Assembly (NCBI GenBank): GCA_900556795.1
Contig: USQD01000063.1
Coordinates: 1-9,417, forward strand
Origin: an uncultured Prevotella sp.
GTDB taxonomy: Bacteria; Bacteroidota; Bacteroidia; Bacteroidales; Bacteroidaceae
DNA: 9,417 bases
Direction: 5' to 3'
Shown: positions 1-6,336 of the stretch, piece by piece
Layout of the letters: every line of letters begins with the position of its first letter
Position numbering within the stretch: position 1 is the first letter of the stretch
Translations under genes and position numbers: made by a program
Notes under the pieces: model-generated
Told to the model about the DNA's origin: nothing
Databases searched by the model: none
Seen by the model: the letters and a program-made list of their open reading frames with translations, nothing else

Positions 1-72
1 TTTTTTTTTTTTTTAATGATACGGCGACCACCGAGATCTACACTCTTTCCCTACACGACGCTCTTCCGATCT
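1..72 (+). other. Illumina P5/TruSeq universal adapter (sequencing artefact)
   Basis: Bases 1-14 are all T, and bases 15-72 match the 58-base Illumina P5 plus TruSeq read-1 adapter end to end, from AATGATACGGCGACC to the closing CTCTTCCGATCT. The poly-T resembles the spacer of the flow-cell-grafted P5 oligo. This is library DNA left on a contig end and is not part of the organism. Genomic sequence begins at base 73. Nothing upstream of that point should be used for promoter or gene calls. Confidence 0.98.
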
Positions 73-84
73 TTGAGTCAATAT

Positions 85-117
85 TTTCGGTTTTTCCGAT
101 AATTCTTTGTATTTTTG
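85..117 (+). promoter_or_regulatory. Bacteroidetes-type promoter of the peptidase operon
   Basis: Bases 110-117 read TATTTTTG, a full match to the Bacteroidetes -7 consensus TAnnTTTG. The -33 box (TTTG-like, about 19-21 bases upstream) is weak; the best candidate is TTTC at 85-88. Transcription would start near base 124, giving a leader of about 70 bases before the peptidase start at 193. The -7 box is clear but the -33 box is not. The region lies only about 12 bases inside the adapter junction, so upstream control elements may be missing. Confidence 0.55.
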
Positions 118-140
118 CAAAGGAATTTTGGAGGAATAGA

Positions 141-179
141 ATGAAAAGTCTGAATAATAAATTAATAACAAGCAATTAA
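141..179 (+). other. possible 12-codon leader ORF with strong Shine-Dalgarno
   Basis: GGAGG at 130-134 sits six bases before an ATG at 141 that opens a 12-codon frame (MKSLNNKLITSN) ending in TAA at 177-179, 13 bases before the peptidase ATG. Such a good Shine-Dalgarno is unusual here, because most starts in the window lack one. The peptide has no run of one amino acid and no cysteine, so it does not look like a classical attenuator. It may be a short translated leader or simply chance. Confidence 0.2.
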
Positions 180-192
180 ATACCTTATAGGA

Positions 193-1596
193 ATGAGAAA
201 AAACGTATTACTGATTGGAGCCATGCTGATGGCTTCCATGTCTATGATGGCGCAGACCAAGGGGGGCGGCATCAGTCAGTCTGCTCTTCAGCAGATGGAG
301 AAGAACCATGCATGTGCTGCACACAAGGCTCTCTTTAATGCTGTTGCTAACAACAATATCGATGACCTGGTAAAGAATCATGCCAATGAGGCTCCTGTAG
401 ATACCCATTTCAGCATCGAGACTCCTTCTCAGAGCATTCATAATCAGAAGAGTTCGGGTCGTTGCTGGATGTTCAGCGGCTTCAATGTGCTCCGTTCCAA
501 CTTTGCTGTCAACGACAAGCAGGGTAGAGTGGTGGAGTATTCTCAGGATTATCTCTTCTTCTACGACCAGTTGGAGAAGGCTAACCTCATGCTTCAGGGG
601 GTCATTGACCTCGGTAAGAAGAGCATCGAGGATCCTCAGGTGCAGTTCTTCTTCAAGAACCCTCTCAACGACGGTGGTACTTTCTGTGGCGTTGCCGACC
701 TGGCTAACAAATATGGTCTTGTGCCTATGAGTGCTCAGCCAGAGACTTTCTCCAGCAACAATACTTCCAAGATGAGCCGCCTTATCAGCAGCAAGCTCCG
801 TGAATATGGCCTGGAACTCCGCAAGATGGTAGCTCAGGGAAAGAAACCTGCTGCTATCCAGGCTCGTAAGACCGAAATGCTGGCTCAGGTTTATCGCATG
901 CTCAGCCTTACTTTGGGCGAACCTGTGAAGGAATTCACTTATGCTTTCCGTGATAAGGATGGCAAGCAGATTGGTGAGGCTAAGAAGTATACTCCTAAGA
1001 GTTTCTATGAGGAGACGGTTGGTAAGGATCTCAACGGCACCTTCATCATGGTGATGAACGACCCACGTCGTCCTTATCACAAGACATACGAGGTAGAATA
1101 CGACCGTCATACCTACGATGGTCATAACTGGAAGTACCTGAATCTGCCTATGGAGGAGATTGCGCAGCTCGCTATCGCTTCCCTGCAGGATGGGCACAAG
1201 ATGTATTCAAGCTACGATGTGGGCAAGCAGCTTGACAGAAAGCGTGGCTATCTGGCTCTCGACAACTTCGACTATGGCAGCCTCTTCAATACAACATTCC
1301 CAATGAATAAGGCTGACCGCATCGCTACTTTCGATAGCGGTTCTACTCATGCCATGACTCTGACTGCCGTTGATCTGGATGCAGCAGGCAAGCCTGTGAA
1401 GTGGAAGGTAGAGAACAGCTGGGGTGCTGACAATGGTTTTGGCGGTTGCTTCATCATGACCAACGATTGGTTCAACGAGTACATGTTCCGCCTGGTAGTA
1501 AACAAGAAGTATGCCTCTGAGCAGCTTCTGAAGGAATTCGACCAGAAGCCAACCATGTTGACTCCTGACGATCCTTTGTTCCAGTTGGAAGACTAA
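193..1596 (+). CDS. pepC: Exported C1-family cysteine aminopeptidase (bleomycin hydrolase / aminopeptidase C type)
   Basis: A papain-clan (C1B) peptidase of 467 residues, the usual size for bleomycin hydrolase/PepC, which trims N-terminal residues from peptides with an active-site thiol. The catalytic set is visible: Gln85 (oxyanion hole) and Cys91 in NQKSSGRCWMFSG, His386 in STHAMTLTAVD, and Asn408 in WKVENSWG. The family element YDVGK (about 341-345) is also present. The first 20 residues form a signal peptide (basic start, hydrophobic run 5-20) with likely cleavage at Ala20-Gln21. The enzyme should therefore leave the cytoplasm, unlike the cytosolic PepC of lactic acid bacteria. The ATG at 193 is chosen because it gives this complete signal peptide; its ribosome-binding site is weak. 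The next gene starts 14 bases after the stop, so the two are probably co-transcribed. Family assignment is firm. The symbol is by family, and substrate preference (amino- versus endopeptidase) cannot be read from sequence. Confidence 0.92.
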   Translation: MRKNVLLIGAMLMASMSMMAQTKGGGISQSALQQMEKNHACAAHKALFNAVANNNIDDLVKNHANEAPVDTHFSIETPSQSIHNQKSSGRCWMFSGFNVLRSNFAVNDKQGRVVEYSQDYLFFYDQLEKANLMLQGVIDLGKKSIEDPQVQFFFKNPLNDGGTFCGVADLANKYGLVPMSAQPETFSSNNTSKMSRLISSKLREYGLELRKMVAQGKKPAAIQARKTEMLAQVYRMLSLTLGEPVKEFTYAFRDKDGKQIGEAKKYTPKSFYEETVGKDLNGTFIMVMNDPRRPYHKTYEVEYDRHTYDGHNWKYLNLPMEEIAQLAIASLQDGHKMYSSYDVGKQLDRKRGYLALDNFDYGSLFNTTFPMNKADRIATFDSGSTHAMTLTAVDLDAAGKPVKWKVENSWGADNGFGGCFIMTNDWFNEYMFRLVVNKKYASEQLLKEFDQKPTMLTPDDPLFQLED

Positions 1597-1610
1597 TACC
1601 TATTTATATT

Positions 1611-2894
1611 ATGTTAGAGAAAAATAAGCGTGAGCGCATCATCGCGCTCGTCAACAAGGAAGTTGTGCCTGCCATCGGATGTACCGAACCGATGGCTGTG
1701 GCGCTCTGTACAGCTAAGGCTGCTACAACTTTGGGCAAACGCCCTGATCGCATCGAAGTACTCTTGAGTCCAAACATGCTCAAGAATGCGATGGGTGTGG
1801 GTATTCCCGGTACCGGTATGATTGGCTTGCCTATCGCCGTATCGCTCGGTGCCCTTATCGGAAAGCCGGAGTATGAACTTGAAGTTCTCAAAGACTTGAC
1901 TCCTGACAGTCTGGAGCAGGGCAAGCAGTATATCAAGAATGCAGAAATCAACATCAAGTTGAAGCAGGGCGATGTAGATAAACTATATATAGAGGTGAGC
2001 TGCTATGCCGGTGATGCTCAGGCTACAGCTATCATTTCCGGTTCGCATACCAACTTTGTTTATGCTGAGCGCAATGGCGAGGTGGTATTCGATAAGCGTG
2101 GTGGTACTGCCGGTGATGAGGCTGATGATGACATCCAACTCAATTTTCCTATGGTTTACGAGTTTGCAACAACAGCTCCGCTTGATGAAATCTCTTTCAT
2201 CCTCAAGACCAAGGAATATAATATGAAGGCTGCCGAACTGAGTATCAAGGGCAATTATGGACATTGTCTCGGTAAGACCATGGATCGCCCTTTGAGTCAT
2301 GGCATCTTCGGTAATAACATCTTCTCTCACATCATCTCCCGTACCGCTTCAGCTTGCGATGCCCGTATGGGTGGAGCCATGATTCCGGTGATGAGTAATA
2401 GTGGTAGCGGCAATCAGGGAATCTGTGCTACCAACCCTGTTGTGGTATATGCTCTGGAGAATGAGAATACTGAGGAAGAAATGATCCGTGCCTTGATGCT
2501 CAGTCACTTAACGGCTATCTATATCAAGCAGAGCTTGGGAAAACTCTCAGCTCTATGTGGTTGCGTGGTAGCCAGTACGGGTAGCAGTTGCGGTATTACC
2601 TACCTGATGGGTGGCGATTATACCCGCATCTGCAATTCTGTCAAGAATATGGTGGCAAACCTTACAGGTATGATTTGCGATGGTGCCAAACCTAGCTGTG
2701 CCTTGAAGATTTCTTCGGGTGTCAGTACCGCCCTGCTTTCCGCTCTTCTTTCGATGGAAGGCAAATGCGTGACATCGGCAGAGGGCATCGTAGATGATGA
2801 TGTGGATAAATGTATTCACAATCTTACAAGTATCGGTGCCGATGCGATGAGAGCAACCGACGATATGGTGCTTGATATCATGACACATAAATGA
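1611..2894 (+). CDS. cyuA: L-cysteine desulfidase, UPF0597/CyuA (YhaM) family
   Basis: A 427-residue protein of the UPF0597 family, which includes E. coli CyuA/YhaM and the archaeal iron-sulfur L-cysteine desulfidase. Family members convert L-cysteine to pyruvate, ammonia and sulfide using a [4Fe-4S] cluster, and are related to the alpha part of bacterial L-serine dehydratase. Family marks are GCTEPMAVAL (Cys24), the glycine-rich GVGIPGTGMIGLP (63-74), MSNSGSGNQGICATNP (Cys272), LCGCVVASTGSSCG (Cys316, 318, 327) and MICDGAKPSCALK (Cys356, 363). Cys24 and Cys272, plus one or more of the later cysteines, are candidate cluster ligands; the exact set is inferred. There is no signal peptide, so it is cytosolic. 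The start gives the normal family N-terminus. It lies 14 bases behind the peptidase gene and ahead of a strong terminator, as the second gene of a two-gene operon. A related serine or other amino acid deaminase activity cannot be excluded. Confidence 0.87.
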   Translation: MLEKNKRERIIALVNKEVVPAIGCTEPMAVALCTAKAATTLGKRPDRIEVLLSPNMLKNAMGVGIPGTGMIGLPIAVSLGALIGKPEYELEVLKDLTPDSLEQGKQYIKNAEINIKLKQGDVDKLYIEVSCYAGDAQATAIISGSHTNFVYAERNGEVVFDKRGGTAGDEADDDIQLNFPMVYEFATTAPLDEISFILKTKEYNMKAAELSIKGNYGHCLGKTMDRPLSHGIFGNNIFSHIISRTASACDARMGGAMIPVMSNSGSGNQGICATNPVVVYALENENTEEEMIRALMLSHLTAIYIKQSLGKLSALCGCVVASTGSSCGITYLMGGDYTRICNSVKNMVANLTGMICDGAKPSCALKISSGVSTALLSALLSMEGKCVTSAEGIVDDDVDKCIHNLTSIGADAMRATDDMVLDIMTHK

Positions 2895-2923
2895 CGAAGA
2901 GTGTCTTTTTTACATTCTTTATC

Positions 2924-2961
2924 AAAAGGCTCGCAAGAAACACCTCTTGCGAGCCTTTTTT
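2924..2961 (+). terminator. Rho-independent terminator, potentially bidirectional
   Basis: A perfect 15-bp stem: the left arm AAAAGGCTCGCAAGA (2924-2938) pairs with its exact reverse complement at 2945-2959, across the six-base loop AACACC. Six T residues follow (2956-2961, partly within the arm). The A-run on the left would give a T-run on the other strand, so it could stop transcription both ways. It lies 30 bases after the desulfidase stop codon and separates that operon from the susCD operon. Confidence 0.93.
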
Positions 2962-3047
2962 GATTGTTTTTTGGGCTATTTTACTTAAAAAGATTTAAAA
3001 AACTGACATTTGTTGCCTTAAAATCTTAACCGTATTAAAAAATAACG

Positions 3048-3055
3048 TATCTTTG
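3048..3055 (+). promoter_or_regulatory. -7 box of the susCD promoter
   Basis: TATCTTTG is a full match to the Bacteroidetes -7 consensus TAnnTTTG. No convincing TTTG/TTG lies at the expected 19-21 base distance; the nearest ones (3009-3015) are too far upstream. Transcription would start near 3062, leaving an AT-rich leader of about 68 bases with no obvious Shine-Dalgarno before the ATG at 3130. No operator or extracytoplasmic sigma-factor site was recognised. Confidence 0.55.
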
Positions 3056-3129
3056 CATCAGCTAACTGAAATATAAAAATATAACGTAATAAATAAGAAA
3101 CCAAATAACAAATTTTAAAACTCTATCTT

Positions 3130-6100
3130 ATGATAAGACAACTATTCACAGTAAGTACTATGATTATGGCTCTTGGAATGGCTCCAGCCCAGGCTTATGG
3201 GGGAACTCGTATCCAGGAAACTAATCAGTCCAAAGATGGACAATGCACTGGTACCATTATCGACCCTACAGGAGAGCCTGTAATTGGTGCTACAGTCACA
3301 GTTAAGGGAAAGCAAGGTGGAACCATCACCGATTTCGATGGTAAGTTTGCTCTTTCTGATGTTAATCGTGGCGCAACTATCTGTATCAGTTACATTGGCT
3401 TCGAACCAGTGGAGATGGTATGGAAGGGCGGTGAAATCAATTTGACCATGAAGGAAGACAGCAAGACTCTGAATGAGGTCGTTGTTGTCGGTTTCGGTAC
3501 ACAGAAGAAGGTAAACCTCACTGGTGCCGTTTCTACCGTTGATTCCAAGACTCTCGGCGCTCGCCCAGTCAACTCAGTAGTTGATGCTCTTCAGGGTGCA
3601 GTAGCCGGTATGAACTTCTCTACACCAGAGAGCGGTGGTACTCTTAATTCAACCAAGTCTTTTAATATCCGTGGTACAGGTACTATCGGTTCCGGTTCTT
3701 CTGTATCTCCACTCGTGCTCATCGACGGCATGGAGGGCGATATGAACGCACTCAACCCACAGGACATCGAGAACATTTCTGTATTGAAGGATGCTTCTGC
3801 TTCTTCAATCTACGGTTCACGTGCTGCCGGTGGTGTAATCCTTATTACTACCAAGAGTGGTAAGAAGGGTAAGACTTCTATTAACTACAACAACTCATTC
3901 CGTTTTGATTCTCCACTCAACATGCCGGAGATGATGGACTCTTACACATGGGCTAAGTACATGAACGATGCATCTGTTGGTAGCGGTGCAGGTGTCTGGT
4001 TTACAGATGAGAAACTCGAGCAGATCAAGAAGGCTCAGAGCGATCCTACCATGCAGAAGATGTTCAAGAACAGCAACAACCGTTGGGAGGTTTGGGACAA
4101 TACGCCACTCTTGCCTCTTGGTAATACCGACTGGCTCAAGGAGCAGTTTGGTACCAGCTTCTCACAGGAGCATACCTTGAGTATCAATGGTGGTGATGAC
4201 CGTTTGCAGTACTATGTTTCTGGTAACTATCTCAACCGTGGTGGTCTTCTCCGTCATGGTGATGATAGCATGCAGCGCTATACCATGACCGGTAAGATCA
4301 ACGCTCAGTTGACTAAATGGTTGCGTATGACCTACAATACCCGTTTCTCACGTCAGGACTTCGATTCTCCTGGTGATTTGATCAATGGTACAGATGTGTT
4401 CTTCCACAACATGTGCCGTTACTGGCCTATTCTGCCAACTACCGATCCTAATGGCAACTGGTTGCCAGAGTCTTATATTGGACGTCTTCAGAATGGTGGC
4501 CGTGCCAAGAATCAGGCAGACCGTCTCGCACAGCAGCTTTCTTTTGTTGCAACTCCTGTAAAGGGACTGACTCTGAATGCTGAGCTGAACTACCGTATTG
4601 TTACACAGTTCAACCACCGTGACTGGCAGACCGTATACGCCTACGACTGCGACAACAATCCTTATGTAGATATCAACGCAACATCAAGCGTGTATGAGTA
4701 TTCATTCAAGTCAAACTATTTCAACCCTAACCTCTTTGCTGAGTACAGCCATTCATTTGGCGATCACAATATGAAGGTAATGGGTGGTTTCCAGAGTGAG
4801 TGGTTCCGCCAGCGCAATATGAAGGCACAGCAGAACGGTATCATGTCTGGTCTTCCTACTCTTGATACAACAACCACCAAGCCAAGTGTAGGTGGTGCAT
4901 ATAACTCATGGACTACAGCCGGTTTCTTCGGTCGTATCAACTACGACTATGCAGGCCGTTACCTCTTCGAGGCTAACCTCCGTTATGATGGATCTTCACG
5001 TTTCCTCCGCGAGAACCGCTGGAACTTCTTCCCATCATTCTCTGCAGGTTGGAACATTGCCCGTGAGAAGTTCTGGGAGCCATTGACTGATTACGTAAAC
5101 ACATTGAAGCTCCGAGCTTCTTGGGGTCAGTTGGGTAACCAGAATACTGATAACTGGTATCCTTTCTATCCAACCATCGGCTTCTCTTCTCAGGGTGGCA
5201 ACTGGTTGATTAATGGCGCTAAGCCTAATATCGCTAAACAGCCAGATCTCGTCTCTTCTACTCTTACATGGGAGAAGAGCCGTACATGGGAAATCGGTCT
5301 CGACTGGGGTGCTTTCAATAACCGCCTCACCGGATCGTTCGGCTACTATCAGCGCAAGACATTCGACATGGTAGGTCCTGCTCCTGAGTTGCCTGTTATC
5401 CTCGGTGCCAATCCTCCAAAGGTGAACAACCTTGATATGACATCTAAGGGATGGGATCTCCAGATTGGCTGGCGTGACGTAATCGGTGAGGTAAGCTATG
5501 GTGCATCTCTCGTATTGAGTGATAACCAGGTGGTCATCGACAAGTATCCTAACCCATCTAAGAAGCTCGGTTCATACTATGCTGGTGCTAAGCTCGGAGA
5601 CATCTGGGGTTATACCACAATCGGTATCGCACAGAGCCAGGATGAGATGGACAAGCACCTCGCAAAGGTTGACCAGAGCGCACTCGGAAGTGGCTGGACT
5701 GCTGGTGACATCATGTATAAAGACCTCGATGGCGACGGCAAGATCAATGGTGGTGAGGGGACAGCCGACAAATCTGGCGACCGACGCATCATCGGTAACT
5801 CTACTCCTCGCTATAACTTCGGCTTGAACCTCGATGCAGCTTGGAAGGGCTTTGATATCAAGGTATTCTTCCAGGGAACCCTCAAGCGTGACTACGCAGC
5901 AGGTGGTGCCGTATTCTGGGGCGCTATCGGTCAGGGTAAGTGGCAGGCTACCGGCTTTAAGTTCCACGAGGACTACTGGCGTGAGGATAACAAGGGGGCA
6001 TACTACCCACGTGCAGACTGGGGTGGTGGCCGCAACATCCAGACTCAGACCCGCTATTTGCAGAATGCTGCTTATGGCCGTTTGAAGAACCTCACCATCG

Positions 6101-6303
6101 GTTATACCTTGCCAAAGTCAATCACAAGCAAGGCTTATATTGAGAATCTTCGCTTCTTCGTATCTGGAGAGAACCTCTTCACCATCACTAACTTCACAGA
6201 GGCTGGTGATCCAGAGCTGATTGGAGCAGGTTATGGCCATGAGATTGGTAAGGCATATCCATTGTCTAGAACCTACTCATTCGGTCTTAGTGTAACATTC
6301 TAA
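3130..6303 (+). CDS. SusC/RagA-family TonB-dependent outer-membrane transporter
   Basis: A 1057-residue SusC-like protein, normal length for the family. In order: a signal peptide (1-20, likely cleavage APA-Gln21); a carboxypeptidase-regulatory-like beta-sandwich (about 38-107, starting CTGTIIDPTGEPVIGATV); the SusC TonB-box region NEVVVVGFGTQ (115-125); the plug (about 128-245) with VLIDGMEG and DIENISVLKDASASSIYGSRAAGG; and a C-terminal beta barrel ending in aromatic-rich YSFGLSVTF. A SusC-typical acidic loop DLDGDGKIN (865-873) is present. The protein sits in the outer membrane and forms a lidded pore with the SusD-like lipoprotein encoded 33 bases downstream, powered by TonB/ExbBD. The carboxypeptidase-like domain marks it as a standard SusC without an STN anti-sigma signalling extension. 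Ligand is unknown: no glycan-degrading enzyme or sensor gene is adjacent, so starch or any named polysaccharide should not be assumed. The family call is essentially certain. Confidence 0.97.
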   Translation: MIRQLFTVSTMIMALGMAPAQAYGGTRIQETNQSKDGQCTGTIIDPTGEPVIGATVTVKGKQGGTITDFDGKFALSDVNRGATICISYIGFEPVEMVWKGGEINLTMKEDSKTLNEVVVVGFGTQKKVNLTGAVSTVDSKTLGARPVNSVVDALQGAVAGMNFSTPESGGTLNSTKSFNIRGTGTIGSGSSVSPLVLIDGMEGDMNALNPQDIENISVLKDASASSIYGSRAAGGVILITTKSGKKGKTSINYNNSFRFDSPLNMPEMMDSYTWAKYMNDASVGSGAGVWFTDEKLEQIKKAQSDPTMQKMFKNSNNRWEVWDNTPLLPLGNTDWLKEQFGTSFSQEHTLSINGGDDRLQYYVSGNYLNRGGLLRHGDDSMQRYTMTGKINAQLTKWLRMTYNTRFSRQDFDSPGDLINGTDVFFHNMCRYWPILPTTDPNGNWLPESYIGRLQNGGRAKNQADRLAQQLSFVATPVKGLTLNAELNYRIVTQFNHRDWQTVYAYDCDNNPYVDINATSSVYEYSFKSNYFNPNLFAEYSHSFGDHNMKVMGGFQSEWFRQRNMKAQQNGIMSGLPTLDTTTTKPSVGGAYNSWTTAGFFGRINYDYAGRYLFEANLRYDGSSRFLRENRWNFFPSFSAGWNIAREKFWEPLTDYVNTLKLRASWGQLGNQNTDNWYPFYPTIGFSSQGGNWLINGAKPNIAKQPDLVSSTLTWEKSRTWEIGLDWGAFNNRLTGSFGYYQRKTFDMVGPAPELPVILGANPPKVNNLDMTSKGWDLQIGWRDVIGEVSYGASLVLSDNQVVIDKYPNPSKKLGSYYAGAKLGDIWGYTTIGIAQSQDEMDKHLAKVDQSALGSGWTAGDIMYKDLDGDGKINGGEGTADKSGDRRIIGNSTPRYNFGLNLDAAWKGFDIKVFFQGTLKRDYAAGGAVFWGAIGQGKWQATGFKFHEDYWREDNKGAYYPRADWGGGRNIQTQTRYLQNAAYGRLKNLTIGYTLPKSITSKAYIENLRFFVSGENLFTITNFTEAGDPELIGAGYGHEIGKAYPLSRTYSFGLSVTF

Positions 6304-6323
6304 CTTATCATTTAGATTATAGA

Positions 6324-6328
6324 AAGGA
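6324..6328 (+). promoter_or_regulatory. Ribosome-binding site of the susD-like gene
   Basis: AAGGA, eight bases before the ATG at 6337, within the 33-base spacer between the susC-like stop and the susD-like start. It supports this start and independent ribosome entry on a shared transcript. There is no promoter box in the spacer. Confidence 0.6.
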
Positions 6329-6336
6329 AACAATTT

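Noticed and set aside
73..192. A gene remnant or tRNA at the left end of real sequence
   Set aside because: No cloverleaf or truncated conserved coding frame is visible. The stretch holds only promoter-like bases and the doubtful 12-codon frame.
208..1197. A 329-codon open frame on the minus strand opposite the peptidase gene
   Set aside because: It lies wholly opposite a gene with intact catalytic motifs and a normal family length. Its translation shows no recognisable domain, and it is explained by codon bias on the coding strand.
2882..2911. GACAC/GTGTC hairpin followed by a T-run over the desulfidase stop codon, as an extra terminator
   Set aside because: The stem is only five base pairs with a 14-base loop and overlaps the coding end. 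The perfect 15-bp terminator 13 bases further on makes it unnecessary.
3056..3129. A riboswitch or structured RNA in the susCD leader
   Set aside because: The leader is short, very A/T-rich and lacks pairing arms of useful length. No known riboswitch motif was recognised.
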